64,000 nt of DNA from Acidobacteriota bacterium (GCA_013289955.1 JABCYZ010000005.1:1-64000); one strand, 5' to 3'. Shown: positions 34,907-44,417, numbered from the stretch's first letter. Program-made: numbers and translations. Notes: generated from the sequence alone by a model not told the origin.

Positions 34907-36130
34907 ATGCGAATCACATCGGGGATAGGAATTGCGTGGCGCAGCATGTCGCGGAACCGGCTGCGGACTTTTTTCATGATGGCTGGAGTGATGATCGGGA
35001 TTTGTTCGCTGACGATCTTGGATTCGGTGGGCGAGAGCACCAAGCGCGAAACGATGAAGCGCTTCAAGAACATGCTCGGAACTTTCGATACGGTGATCAT
35101 TCGTCCCGGCTCGGGGAAGACGCGAGGGATGGTCTCTCTGACGAACGTGCCGCCGACGCTGAAGTTCGAGGACGCCGCCGCCATTGCCGCCGAACTTCCA
35201 GAAGTGAAGCAAGTTGCGCTGCTGCAAAATGCTTTCGACATCGACGTGAAATACAAGGACAAGAATGTGAGCCCGGCGATTTTTGGAGTTTCTGCGAACT
35301 GGCTCGATCTGCGCGGGGACGAACTGGCCGAGGGCAATATCATCAGCGAAGAAGATATCGGATCGCTGGCGCGGGTGGCGATTCTCGGTTCGGACGTATT
35401 GCCGCTTCTCTTCCCTGAAGGAGACGCCCTCGGGAAGACCATTCGGATCGGAGACGTGCCGTTTCAGGTGAAGGGCGTATTGGCACAACGAGGCGCAGGC
35501 CCCGGCGGTGGAAGCCTCGACAACCTGATTCTGATTCCGGTCACCACGGCATCGAAACGGCTGTTTAACCGCGATTTTCTGACCATGGTGATTGCGCAGC
35601 TTCGGGATCCGGAGAAGAGCGAGGCCGCGGTCTCGAAGATCACGGCGCTGCTCAGGCAGCGCCACCATATAGCGGTTTCGGCACTGGACGACTTTACGAT
35701 GACCAGTCCGCAGGCGGTAATGGCCCAGGTGAGGGAAATGGGCTCGGCGCTCTCGACGATACTAAAAGGCATCGCGACGATCGCGATGCTTATCGGCGGA
35801 GCTGTGATCATGAGCCTGATGCTGATCAGTGTATCTGAGCGAAGGAAAGAAATCGGGTTGCGTCGATCCGTTGGAGCGAACCGGCAGGACATTTTGCTGC
35901 AATTTATTCTGGAAGCTGCGCTGGTATCGAGCATCGGAGGGCTTGTGGGGATCGCGCTTGGGCTCGGCGGGACAAATCTGGTAGCGCGCCTGGAACACCT
36001 GCCGCCGGTTCTCTCCCTACAGGCGCTCGAATCGGCAGCGGGCCTTTCGGTCGGACTGGGTTTGCTCTTCGGTATCTATCCGGCGTGGAAAGCGGCGCAC
36101 GTCGATCCCGTCAAGGCTTTAGGAACCTGA
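34907..36130 (+). CDS. FtsX/MacB-like ABC permease, first of a pair
   Basis: A 407-residue permease with one N-terminal helix (GIAWRSMSRNRLRTFFMMAG), a MacB-like periplasmic domain (~45-265) and three C-terminal helices of the FtsX type, including ISVSERRKEIGLRRSVGANR and ending AAHVDPVKALGT. This is the four-helix type VII ABC layout used for mechanotransmission. The ATG at 34907 is used; a GTG at 34877 overlapping the ATPase stop would add ten residues. It is followed 31 bp later by a second, clearly different permease, which suggests a heterodimer similar in plan to LolC/LolE. Confidence 0.92.
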   Translation: MRITSGIGIAWRSMSRNRLRTFFMMAGVMIGICSLTILDSVGESTKRETMKRFKNMLGTFDTVIIRPGSGKTRGMVSLTNVPPTLKFEDAAAIAAELPEVKQVALLQNAFDIDVKYKDKNVSPAIFGVSANWLDLRGDELAEGNIISEEDIGSLARVAILGSDVLPLLFPEGDALGKTIRIGDVPFQVKGVLAQRGAGPGGGSLDNLILIPVTTASKRLFNRDFLTMVIAQLRDPEKSEAAVSKITALLRQRHHIAVSALDDFTMTSPQAVMAQVREMGSALSTILKGIATIAMLIGGAVIMSLMLISVSERRKEIGLRRSVGANRQDILLQFILEAALVSSIGGLVGIALGLGGTNLVARLEHLPPVLSLQALESAAGLSVGLGLLFGIYPAWKAAHVDPVKALGT

Positions 36131-36161
36131 CGCCGGGTCGCGCGGCGCTTCCCGGAAAACT

Positions 36162-37394
36162 ATGCACACCGGCAAAGCACTCCATTTGATGGCAGGGTCG
36201 CTGCGGCTGCTCTGGCGGTTCCGGTTGCGCTCAAGTCTGATCCTGTTGAGCGCGCTGCTGGGAGTCGGCGGCGTCCTTTCCGCGATCAGCTACGCCGCCG
36301 AAGGGCGGCTGAAAGTTTTGAACCGGATACAACGGTTAGGCACGAACGTGCTTGTCGTAACGCCCGAGCTGAGCCGCAATGTGGGAGGGCGCAGGAAGAC
36401 GGGAACGATTGTGACGACACTCGTCAGAGCGGACTATGCCGAGATTTTACGCGAAGTTCCGGATATCGAAAAATCGTCGGCGACGGTAACCACCTCCTTC
36501 CTGGTGAAAGCGGGTGACCTCTCGAAAAACAATTGCATCGTCATGGGAACCGAGCCGGACTACGCGCGCATCCGCCACTGGGAAACGAGGGAAGGCCAGT
36601 TCTACGGTATCTCGGAAATGAGAGGATCGGCGCGCGTGGCGGTTCTCGGCGCCACGGTCGGTCAGGATCTCTTCGGCGCTGAATCGCCCATTGGCCGGAG
36701 ACTTTTCATCGATCGAGTGCCGTTTGAAGTCATCGGCGTACTGGAAGAGCGAGGCCAGGGGCTCGACGCGGCCAACGAAGACAATCAAGTTTACGTTCCG
36801 TTGACTACGGCCATGCGCCGGCTGGCCAACGTCGATTACTTCAGTGCCATTCTTTTCGCAGTGACCAAGTGGGACAAAATGGACGAAACGACGGATAGAA
36901 TCCACAGCATACTTGGCAAAAGGCATCGCGCTCCGGGCAATTTGCCCGAAGATTTTCAGGTGCAAAATCAAAAAGCCCTGATCGATACGGAGATCGCCTC
37001 TTCGACTCGCCTGACGTTTCTTGTACGGTGGGTGGGAGTGAGCGCCCTGGCTGTTTCAGGCCTCGGCATTCTGGCGATTTGCTGGATCGCCGTGGGAGAA
37101 AGAGTCCAGGAAATAGGAATACGCCGGGCCCTCGGTGCAACAAAATCGGATATCTTTTTTCAATTTCTATTCGAAGCTGTGGTCACGAGCTCGCTCGGCT
37201 GTTTGGCCGGAGTGCTAACAGGCTGGCGAGCGAGCCTGAGCATTGCACGGCGCGAGGACCTTCCGTTTTTCTTTGATTGGACAAGCGCCGCTCAGCTGGC
37301 CGCATTTGCGATCTGCCTGAATCTAGTCTTTCTGCTGATTCCTTCCCGGAAGGCGGCGCTTCTCGATCCGATCCGGGCGCTCAAGGCGGAGTGA
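36162..37394 (+). CDS. FtsX/MacB-like ABC permease, second of a pair
   Basis: A 410-residue permease of the same type VII plan: LRLLWRFRLRSSLILLSALL forms the first helix, a periplasmic domain follows, and three helices end the protein with IAVGERVQEIGIRRALGATK and RKAALLDPIRALKAE. It shares the fold with the preceding gene but is much diverged, so it is probably the second half of a heterodimer and not a recent copy. GGAAAA lies before the ATG. It is the last gene of the MerR-controlled operon; no TolC-like outer-membrane channel is encoded nearby. Confidence 0.92.
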   Translation: MHTGKALHLMAGSLRLLWRFRLRSSLILLSALLGVGGVLSAISYAAEGRLKVLNRIQRLGTNVLVVTPELSRNVGGRRKTGTIVTTLVRADYAEILREVPDIEKSSATVTTSFLVKAGDLSKNNCIVMGTEPDYARIRHWETREGQFYGISEMRGSARVAVLGATVGQDLFGAESPIGRRLFIDRVPFEVIGVLEERGQGLDAANEDNQVYVPLTTAMRRLANVDYFSAILFAVTKWDKMDETTDRIHSILGKRHRAPGNLPEDFQVQNQKALIDTEIASSTRLTFLVRWVGVSALAVSGLGILAICWIAVGERVQEIGIRRALGATKSDIFFQFLFEAVVTSSLGCLAGVLTGWRASLSIARREDLPFFFDWTSAAQLAAFAICLNLVFLLIPSRKAALLDPIRALKAE

Positions 37395-37427
37395 CGGGCG
37401 GGTCGAGGCCCGCAAGACTGCTTTGAT

Positions 37428-37513
37428 GGTGCCCGAGAGAGGACTCGAACCTCCACGACCTTGCGATCACTAGCTCCTGAAGCTAGCGCGTCTGCCAGTT
37501 CCGCCACTCGGGC
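37428..37513 (-). tRNA. tRNA-Leu (anticodon CAG)
   Basis: Read on the minus strand, an 86-nt class II tRNA: acceptor GCCCGAG pairs with CTCGGGC; the D-arm follows as GCGGAACTGGCAGACGC. The anticodon arm is CTAGC-TTCAGGA-GCTAG with anticodon CAG (37477-37479). A long variable arm, GATC-GCAA-GGTC, is typical of leucine tRNA. The T-arm contains GGTTCGAGTCC, the discriminator base is A, and CCA is encoded. Confidence 0.97.
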
Positions 37514-37573
37514 ACGAGTGCTGTGGGTGAAACCCCGGGCAAGCCGGGATTGCAGTTCCAACGAGGCTTTTTT

Positions 37574-37602
37574 ATTGTGCCCGCCGCTCCCCGCTTTGTC
37601 AA
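37574..37602 (-). promoter_or_regulatory. Promoter of tRNA-Leu
   Basis: On the minus strand TTGACA (37597-37602) and CACAAT (37574-37579) are 17 bp apart, followed by an A-rich start region. Transcription would begin near 37567, giving a precursor with about 54 nt of leader before the tRNA. Confidence 0.6.
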
Positions 37603-37800
37603 CGAAAGGGCCCTGACCTTTCGGCCGGGATCAGGAAGATACTCTTCTTTACCCGGCAACCGACCCGTCGCTCTCCCTGACTGGGCTGCGTAAACTACAA
37701 AAAACACAGGGCTTGCACGGCTCCCCTAAGACTCTTGACACTTCCCTGAGAAGCGCCTCTGGGGGCCCCCGCGAGCATCCATTTACCTTATGCCAAGTAG

Positions 37801-37828
37801 TTGAAATTTAAATGGTTAGTGTTATACT
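37801..37828 (+). promoter_or_regulatory. Sigma-70-type promoter before the 93-residue membrane protein
   Basis: TTGAAA (37801-37806) and TATACT (37823-37828) are 16 bp apart in an AT-rich stretch. A 70-nt leader follows, ending in GGGAGGT 8 nt before the ATG at 37905. Confidence 0.65.
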
Positions 37829-37904
37829 CCGCCTTAGAAACGCGGTCTCACTCCTTCCTTGCTCTCGCAATAAAAGACCGCGCTGCCTTCAGTGGGAGGT
37901 CACC

Positions 37905-38186
37905 ATGGAACCCATTACCGGGCCCATCCTGTACGTCTTGATTGCCTGGGGGATTGTTACCGCCGTCTTCATGCTGTTGCTGATCCGGCGGAGCGTTCTC
38001 GCCAGCCATGAAGATGATCAAATCTTTCTCGACGCGGCTCAAGAACACATGGCGCGGGAGCAAAGAGAGATTATTGAGAAGATCAACACGCTCTCCCGGC
38101 CTCTCATGACCAGCGGCATCGCTTCCGGAGCGCTGCTTCTGGTTCTTGCCGGTCTGTGGCTCTACAACGGATTGAAGAACTTTTAG
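37905..38186 (+). CDS. Small two-helix membrane protein, unknown
   Basis: A 93-residue protein with two predicted membrane helices (residues ~6-26 and ~66-86) joined by a hydrophilic, charged segment that looks helical (HMAREQREIIEKINTL). The ATG at 37905 has a clear GGGAGGT ribosome site; an open frame extends upstream but lies within the promoter. I do not recognise the family. It converges with the NTF2-like gene to its right and appears to be a single-gene transcript. Confidence 0.65.
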   Translation: MEPITGPILYVLIAWGIVTAVFMLLLIRRSVLASHEDDQIFLDAAQEHMAREQREIIEKINTLSRPLMTSGIASGALLLVLAGLWLYNGLKNF

Positions 38187-38211
38187 TCACGCGCCGCCGC
38201 TGCCTTGGCCG

Positions 38212-38823
38212 TTAGTTCGCTCCTGGACCGTCTGGTTTGGGTTGGGCCACTTGCGGCGTGTTCGCGGGTGCGATGGGTTGCGCCGTTGGCGCAAGCGACG
38301 TGTGGTTGTGCACGATCACCCAGCGGTTATTCCTTTTCTCCAGGATCAGCGTGGTTTGCCCGCGGGCTGCCGTGGGCTGCCCGTCGACCACCGCGGAAAA
38401 ATCCCATTGATAGCAGGCCCAGGCGAAGTTGCCGCTGTACTTAATGTAAGTATTTGACCTGTCCATGCGCACTTGCTGCATCCGGTTGTGTTGCTGTTCA
38501 TAGACAGCAAGATAATTCGTCCAGGTGAACACCGGCGGTGCCCAGATGCCATTCACAATGGAGACGTCGTCGGCGTAGTCCTTGTGCAGTTTGTCGATGT
38601 CTCCGAGTTGCCACGCGCCCAGCATTTCCGAAATCGTGTAGTCGATCTGCTGTTCGTCCCCCATGGGGAGCGCAGCCGTGCTGTCGGCCGGCGTGTCGCT
38701 TTTCTTTTTCTTCTGTGCCGCTGTCGGCGAGGCGCAGGCCAGCAAGACCGCCGCTCCGAGCAAGAGTGCGACAGCCCTTTCTGTCCTCCAGCCAGCCAGA
38801 TAATCCGAAAAATAATTCTTCAT
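38212..38823 (-). CDS. Exported NTF2/SnoaL-like (DUF4440-type) protein
   Basis: A 203-residue protein with a signal peptide (residues ~12-35, AVALLLGAAVLLACASPTAA). The mature part follows the SnoaL-like pattern: QQIDYTISEMLGAWQLGDI, HKDYADDVSIVNG and ending WVIVHNHTSLAP. The fold is a cone-shaped alpha+beta barrel that binds hydrophobic ligands or catalyses small reactions, but most members are of unknown role. The start at 38823 is chosen for the signal peptide. It is convergent with the small membrane protein gene. Confidence 0.82.
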   Translation of the reverse strand: MKNYFSDYLAGWRTERAVALLLGAAVLLACASPTAAQKKKKSDTPADSTAALPMGDEQQIDYTISEMLGAWQLGDIDKLHKDYADDVSIVNGIWAPPVFTWTNYLAVYEQQHNRMQQVRMDRSNTYIKYSGNFAWACYQWDFSAVVDGQPTAARGQTTLILEKRNNRWVIVHNHTSLAPTAQPIAPANTPQVAQPKPDGPGAN

Positions 38824-38933
38824 GCGTCTTCGCCCCCCGGTGAAAGAGGATAGCACGCGGATTTGTGCCCGGCGGCGGTGTGTCCAGTTGATTTACGGGT
38901 AACTCTTCTCTGAGCGCGGAAGTCTCGCCCGGC

Positions 38934-41468
38934 TCAGTTTGCTTCGGTCGCACTCAGCAGATTTACGAAAAGCCGGTACGCGCCAGGGACACCTTCCGGA
39001 ATCTGGCGGAAAAAAGCGATGCCCGTGTAGATGTACATGCCTTTGCCAAACCGCGTGTACACCAGCGCGCCGTTCAAATCAGGTTCGCCGGGATCGTTCA
39101 TGGCCAGCACTGCCGTATATCTTGGATCGAATTGCGTCCAGTAATAAAGGCCGCGCTCCTGCACCCAGCCCTTGAAATCGTTCCCGGTGATCTTGTTTGG
39201 GCGATTTAGAAGCGGATCGTCCGGCTTCAGAAATTTGACGGGAGAGTTTTCGTCCGTGATCCGCGGGAGCTGCCCTCCCGGCCCGTTCAGAATTTTCGCC
39301 GGATAGGGAGCATATTGTTCCCTGTTCCAGGCGAAGTCGCGGTTGTATTGCACGACGAGCGTGCCGCCGTTCGAGACGTATTGCAGAAGCCGCTGGTTCG
39401 AGCCGGGAAGTTCCGGTCGAAGTTCGTAGGCGCGCACGCCAACGACGATGGCATTGAATCTGGAGAGATCGCCGAAGGCCAGCGCCTGCGCATCCAGCAT
39501 TTCCACCTGGAGCCCCAACGTGCGCAGCGCTTCCGGAATCGGCTCGCCTTCCGCGCTGATGTAGCCGACACGCAGGTTTTTCGGCACGTTCAGATCGAGG
39601 GCGTAAACCTCGCATTCGGCAGGTTCGCTCCAGTAACGAGTGGGCAGCGAAGGCAACGGTTCAAGGGAGGTGGAGAATTTTTCGTCACCGCGCCTGGCGT
39701 AAGCCGTGATCGTGTATTTCCCGGCGCTCAATTTGTCCGGCGGAGTCACCGTAACTTTCGCGAACTTCTCGCCGGCACCATCAAACAGAAGCTCCACCGG
39801 CGCGGTCGCACGGAAGCCGTCCGGCGGGTCAATCCCGACAGAAACTTTGCCCGGCTGCGTGGCGTAGGAACGCACCTTCAACAAGACATCGAAGGATTTC
39901 CCTGGTTTTCCCAGCACCTCGAGCGCCTGTTGGGGTTCCACTTTTAGCGTATACGCCGGCACGATTCTTACCGGCACCCGGTCCACGCGAGTGGAACTTG
40001 GAGCAATGTGTGTCACGGGAACTGCGACAGAAAACTTGTATCCGCCGATCGTCACTTCCTGTTGGACAGTCACCAACGGCGGAGGTTCAGGCTGCAACTT
40101 TTCCCAGGCCGTCAACGCCGGCGCAGCCGCAGTTACGTCCACCGTAAACTGATAACCCTTTTGGCCGTCGCCTTCGCGTTTGGTTTCCTTGAATGAGTGG
40201 GGAAGATTTAATTCCACCGCGCCGAGCTCGCAACCTGCCTCTTTGCGGCAAATGGCCTGTACGGAGACGCCGAACGATTCTCCCACGACGAGAGTCTCTC
40301 GGTCGGCTTCCGCGCGGACCTCAACCGCGGCGACCAGAGTCAACGCGCGCTCGACCCGCTCGCGCGCTCGCCGGAACTCATAGGCGAGTTGCGAAGAGGG
40401 CCCTGGAACTCGCGGAGAGATGGAGTCGATTTGCCTGGCGGCGCCGGCCAGACTCGAAGACGCTCCGGCCCAATCGAGAGCGAGGGCTTCCCCCCGCGCC
40501 TTCTCCAAGGACGATTCCGCTTCGCGGGTGGCGTGCCGGAAGCTTGCTTCCTCTGCCGCGTCGCTCGCAAGCTCATGGAGTGGTTCGGCCAAGCTCTGGG
40601 GATCGAGTTTCCCTCCATCTTCCCTGATCAGCACCAGGGGCCGGCGGAGAAACGGCGAGTTCACAAAGCCGGTAATGCCTTGCGAGCGATGATTGGAAAA
40701 AGCGTCGAGCGCGATCTCGCGCCACGGCTTGCCCCAAAGCGCGGATATTTCATCGACAGGCAGCGAATATCCGTTCGACGCAGCGCCGGTTGCGCCGCCG
40801 CGCTCGGTGTCCAGAATCTGCACGGGATAGGCAGCGCTTCCCCAGGCAACCAGTCCATCCCTCGATATTTGCTCGGGAAAGGATTTTGGATCAGCCGCCA
40901 TCTCTACCGCTTTCGGCGTCCATAACCCCGAAGTTTGGTGGTGCCCGTGCCCGCCGTGCACGCCGCCCCAGCCATTGATAACAATGTTCGGGCGAAACGT
41001 GCGAATGACGCGAACCATCTCTCCCAAGACGGCATCGCCCCAGATTTTTTCCGTCTCCTCGGGAGTTTTCGAGAACCCGAAATCCGGCGCGCTTCCAAAA
41101 AAGAGTTTTATTCCGTAGCCCCGCGAGGCGGCGAGAAGTTCCTGTGTGCGGATCAATCCAAGTTGCGGCGCCTGCTCCGGTCCAAGATCATTCTGCCCGC
41201 CTTCGCCGCGTGTGAGCGTCAGCAGCGCAACATCCGCATGGAGTCCGCGTGCAAGATAAGTGAGCAAAGCCGCGGATTCATCGTCGGGATGCGCGGTGAT
41301 ATAGAGGATGCGCGTTCGAACCCGGGCGCTGTCGATGGCTTCGATCGTTTCGGGAAGGCCGGGGCCAGTTCCGGGAGCGGGAGGGAATTGCGCCGGTGCC
41401 GGTTGCGGGGAAAAAGCAGCGAGCATGCCGCCGAGGAAAATGGATCGCACCGCCTTTTTAGATTCCAT
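38934..41468 (-). CDS. Exported PIG-L deacetylase with Ig-like and GATase-like C-terminal domains
   Basis: An 844-residue exported protein. After a signal peptide (~1-27), the PIG-L/LmbE domain has the zinc motif AHPDDE (H60, D63) and a distal HGGHGHHQTSG segment; these enzymes deacetylate N-acetylglucosaminyl compounds. The middle (~420-620) consists of beta-rich, Ig-like units (VTVTPPDKLSAGKYTITAYA). The C-terminal ~200 residues look like a glutamine-amidotransferase-like (ThuA-like) fold: NLRVGYISAEGEPIPEALRT, then FNAIVVGVRAYEL and NGGTLVVQYNRD. The start at 41468 is chosen for the signal peptide; an upstream open frame shadows the neighbour. It starts 20 bp after an APC permease gene ends on the same strand. 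Confidence 0.85.
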   Translation of the reverse strand: MESKKAVRSIFLGGMLAAFSPQPAPAQFPPAPGTGPGLPETIEAIDSARVRTRILYITAHPDDESAALLTYLARGLHADVALLTLTRGEGGQNDLGPEQAPQLGLIRTQELLAASRGYGIKLFFGSAPDFGFSKTPEETEKIWGDAVLGEMVRVIRTFRPNIVINGWGGVHGGHGHHQTSGLWTPKAVEMAADPKSFPEQISRDGLVAWGSAAYPVQILDTERGGATGAASNGYSLPVDEISALWGKPWREIALDAFSNHRSQGITGFVNSPFLRRPLVLIREDGGKLDPQSLAEPLHELASDAAEEASFRHATREAESSLEKARGEALALDWAGASSSLAGAARQIDSISPRVPGPSSQLAYEFRRARERVERALTLVAAVEVRAEADRETLVVGESFGVSVQAICRKEAGCELGAVELNLPHSFKETKREGDGQKGYQFTVDVTAAAPALTAWEKLQPEPPPLVTVQQEVTIGGYKFSVAVPVTHIAPSSTRVDRVPVRIVPAYTLKVEPQQALEVLGKPGKSFDVLLKVRSYATQPGKVSVGIDPPDGFRATAPVELLFDGAGEKFAKVTVTPPDKLSAGKYTITAYARRGDEKFSTSLEPLPSLPTRYWSEPAECEVYALDLNVPKNLRVGYISAEGEPIPEALRTLGLQVEMLDAQALAFGDLSRFNAIVVGVRAYELRPELPGSNQRLLQYVSNGGTLVVQYNRDFAWNREQYAPYPAKILNGPGGQLPRITDENSPVKFLKPDDPLLNRPNKITGNDFKGWVQERGLYYWTQFDPRYTAVLAMNDPGEPDLNGALVYTRFGKGMYIYTGIAFFRQIPEGVPGAYRLFVNLLSATEAN

Positions 41469-41488
41469 CGTTCTCTTAGTCCAACGAT

Positions 41489-42937
41489 TCACGCACCCTC
41501 CGGTTCTTTCGCTTCCTCTTCCTTGAGAAACGGCCATTGTCGCATTGTACGGGCCCAGATAAGAAATGCCAGCGCTCCCAGCGCGATTTCCGCCAGTCCC
41601 CACTTTCTCGCCGAACCCGTTTGCCAGAAAAGCCACGCCCATCCGAACACCGTCAGCACCGCCGGCACAGGATAAAGCCACATCTTGAACGGCAATCGCT
41701 CCGATCCCCACCGTCGCCGCAACAATATCACTCCGACGGCCTGGCCGATGAACTGCACGAGCAAGCGCATCGCCAGAATGCCCGCGATGGCCGTCTCCAG
41801 TTTTAAAGTCACGCTAAAGAGAAACGCGAGCCCGCCGAGTGCCAGGAGCGATACGTGAGGAAAATGCTTGGTCGGATGGAGCCGCCCGAAAACCGGGAAG
41901 AAGTTTCCGTCCAGCGCCGCCGAATAGGGCACCCGCGAATATCCCAGCAGCACGGAGAACACCGAAGCGAGCGCAACCCACAAGACCATCCAGGTGGCAG
42001 CTTGCGCGGCGTGAGCTCCGTACAATCTCTCGACGAAGGTGCTGACAATAAATTTCGAGTTCTGCGCTTCCCGCCACGGTACCACTCCCAGAATGCTGAT
42101 TTGCATCGCCAGGTACAGTACGGTGATTCCGAGAATGGAGAGAAAAATTCCGCGAGGGATATTCTTTTCCGGATCGCGAATCTCTCCGCCCAGATGGCAA
42201 ATGTTGTAATAGCCCCAGTAGCTGTAAACCGTCTTTACCATGGCCGCCCCGAGGCCCGCGAACCACACCGAAGAAAGGGAAAACGCGCCGGGAGGAAAAT
42301 CGAACGCCATTTTTGCGTTGAAGTGGCTTGCCCCTCCCCAAATGAGCCACAGCAGGGTGCCGACCACGCCCGTCCAGAGCAAAACCGATATTTTCCCGAT
42401 GGTCGTGATGCGCCGGTAGAGCAGAACCACGAGAAAAAGCACAAGCCCGCCCGAGACAGCCTTGGCCTCGAAAGTCGAGAGTGGATGGAGATACGCAGCG
42501 TAACTTGCAAACCCGATAGAAGCGGATGCGATCGAAAGCGGCGCCTGAACAAAGGTCTGCCATACAAACAGAAAAGACATCAGGCGGCCCCAGCGCCCCG
42601 GTCCATACGCCTCCCGCAGAAAAACGTACGTTCCGCCGGCGCGCGGCATAGCCGCGCCCAACTCGGACCAGACGAAAGCATCGAGGGTCGCCAGCACAGC
42701 TCCGGCAATCCAGGCAACGAGCGCCTGCGGCCCGCCCATCGCTTTGATCACGAGCGAGGTGACCACAAACGGGCCGATGCCCACAATCTCGATCATGTTG
42801 AGCGCGACGGCCTCTTTCAACCCCAGGCCGCGTTCCAAGCCGGAGGGCTGCTCTCCGGAACCCAGCTCAGGGGAGGGTTCGTCTGGGGATACGGCCCGCG
42901 TTTCTCCGGCAGCCAAGTTGTCGCGCACGTTCGGCAC
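41489..42937 (-). CDS. APC-superfamily amino-acid permease
   Basis: A 482-residue inner-membrane protein with 12 or more helices. The first helix shows the broken motif EIVGIGPFVVTSLVIKAMGG used to bind the amino-acid backbone, followed by SELGAAMPRAGGTYVFLREA, typical of APC carriers such as LAT-type exchangers. A hydrophilic N-terminal tail of ~40 residues precedes it. Substrate cannot be told from sequence. It is probably co-transcribed with the PIG-L deacetylase gene, which begins 20 bp downstream, and it is divergent from the TPR protein gene. Confidence 0.88.
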   Translation of the reverse strand: MPNVRDNLAAGETRAVSPDEPSPELGSGEQPSGLERGLGLKEAVALNMIEIVGIGPFVVTSLVIKAMGGPQALVAWIAGAVLATLDAFVWSELGAAMPRAGGTYVFLREAYGPGRWGRLMSFLFVWQTFVQAPLSIASASIGFASYAAYLHPLSTFEAKAVSGGLVLFLVVLLYRRITTIGKISVLLWTGVVGTLLWLIWGGASHFNAKMAFDFPPGAFSLSSVWFAGLGAAMVKTVYSYWGYYNICHLGGEIRDPEKNIPRGIFLSILGITVLYLAMQISILGVVPWREAQNSKFIVSTFVERLYGAHAAQAATWMVLWVALASVFSVLLGYSRVPYSAALDGNFFPVFGRLHPTKHFPHVSLLALGGLAFLFSVTLKLETAIAGILAMRLLVQFIGQAVGVILLRRRWGSERLPFKMWLYPVPAVLTVFGWAWLFWQTGSARKWGLAEIALGALAFLIWARTMRQWPFLKEEEAKEPEGA

Positions 42938-43126
42938 GCCGCCGAGAATAGCAAATGCTTCGCGTTGCAGCTAACGCGCAATTTCTGGCGCAGTTCCGGT
43001 TTATTCTTCGCCCCTCGAGCCATTTCGGTTTGCAACCGCCCTCTGACGGCTTACACTCATCGGACACGCGGCCCGCCTGCGCCCGAAAGGCCTGGCGTGG
43101 TTTTCGCGGAGGTTTCAGGTGCAGGC

Positions 43127-44119
43127 ATGAACGTGATCCGTGCCCTTCGGTGGGGCGCGAAACTTCTCTTCAGGACAATCTTTATCGCGGCATTGCCTGC
43201 GGCTTTCCTCGCCTCCGGGGCCCACGCGGAAAAACTATCTTTGCCCGGCGGAGCTTTGGCCGTCCTCGACAAAGTCTATTCGTTCGATATCAACGGTGCG
43301 ATCGGCGATGCCCAGCGCCTCGAGACCGCGCAGCCTCAACACCCTCTGGGCTACTTGCTCGAAGCGGAAGCCCTGTGGTGGAGAATCTTTTGTACCTCGG
43401 CGGAATTCAAGTTCGGCATGACCGACGCCCGCCACCGGCCGAAGTTTGCCGCCGATCAGCACTATCAGGATCTAGCCGCGAAAGCATTGTCCTTGGCGCA
43501 GGCGCAGCTTCGGGATCGCGAAACGGCGGAAATGCAATTTTATGCGGGTCTGGCCGATGCATTCTCCGCCCGGCTTTACGGGCTGCGCGGCGAGAATCGC
43601 GCTTCTGCCCGCTCAGGCGTCCACGCCAGAGAGCACTTTCTCAGGGCTCTTCAGATGGACTCCGAACTCGCCGATGCCGACTTCGGATTGGGCCTTTACA
43701 ATTATTACGTGGATACGCTCGGCGCCCTCGCGAGGCTCCTCAGTTTTTTCATGGGCATCCCGGGAGGCAATAAACAAGAGGGCATCCGCCAACTGGAGAT
43801 CGACATTGCCGAGGGTGTTCTTACCTCTGCCTCGGCGCGCTTTTACCTGGCCATGGATCTCAACCGCTACGATCAGCAGTATGAAAAAGCGCTCGGAATC
43901 ATCACCCCGCTGGTCGAGAAATATCCCTCGAATCCGATCTTCCAGTTGGCCCGAGGTGATCTATACGCCAGGCTGGGCCGCAAGAAACAGGCCGTCGATG
44001 GCTACCTTGCGGCGGCGGCCCTGTCCGTTCAGGACGCTGAGTGCCGGACCCATATCGAGCAACTCGTGAGCGCCTCGCTGGCCGCCCAAGGCATTACCGA
44101 TTCCTCCGCGACCCACTGA
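43127..44119 (+). CDS. Exported TPR-like repeat protein
   Basis: A 330-residue protein with a signal peptide (MNVIRALRWGAKLLFRTIFI... to residue ~35). The rest is helical with several tetratricopeptide-like repeats, for example around HYQDLAAKALSLAQAQLRDR, ARFYLAMDLNRYDQQYEKAL and NPIFQLARGDLYARLGRKKQ. TPR proteins organise complexes in the periplasm or at the membrane. The ATG at 43127 is chosen because the signal peptide begins there; the long open frame running in from 41855 is only the shadow of the neighbour. Its partner is unknown. Confidence 0.8.
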   Translation: MNVIRALRWGAKLLFRTIFIAALPAAFLASGAHAEKLSLPGGALAVLDKVYSFDINGAIGDAQRLETAQPQHPLGYLLEAEALWWRIFCTSAEFKFGMTDARHRPKFAADQHYQDLAAKALSLAQAQLRDRETAEMQFYAGLADAFSARLYGLRGENRASARSGVHAREHFLRALQMDSELADADFGLGLYNYYVDTLGALARLLSFFMGIPGGNKQEGIRQLEIDIAEGVLTSASARFYLAMDLNRYDQQYEKALGIITPLVEKYPSNPIFQLARGDLYARLGRKKQAVDGYLAAAALSVQDAECRTHIEQLVSASLAAQGITDSSATH

Positions 44120-44138
44120 TAATGAGAGGGTTGCCGGG

Positions 44139-44157
44139 CTGGCGGGATGCCCGCCAG
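44139..44157. other. Perfect 8-bp hairpin after the TPR protein gene
   Basis: CTGGCGGG (44139-44146) and CCCGCCAG (44150-44157) with a 3-nt loop, 20 bp after the stop codon. There is no U-run behind it, so it is not a standard intrinsic terminator; it may stabilise the mRNA end. The rest of 44158-44417 holds no gene that I can see. Confidence 0.4.
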
Positions 44158-44417
44158 GGGCAAGAATTGCTCATTGACCTTTCTTCGAAGAGAGTGGTAA
44201 TCATGTAGGGTTGACCGGACCCGATTCTAGAGGGCTGGCGGCGGTGGATGAGCACCAGACGGGCCGGACAGGGTTTGTGGGCCCCGAGGCGGGCAAGTGG
44301 GGTCAACGCGCCGCGCGAATTTTGCATCACACCCGAAAACACACTGGCACCCGCTGTTTGACCAGTCCGGTTGAACCCGACCGAGTCGGGGTAACCGTTG
44401 ACCATGAAGGAGTCTCG

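Noticed and set aside
41855..43126. Plus-strand extension upstream of the TPR protein
   Set aside because: It is antisense to the amino-acid permease gene; the real start has a signal peptide at 43127.
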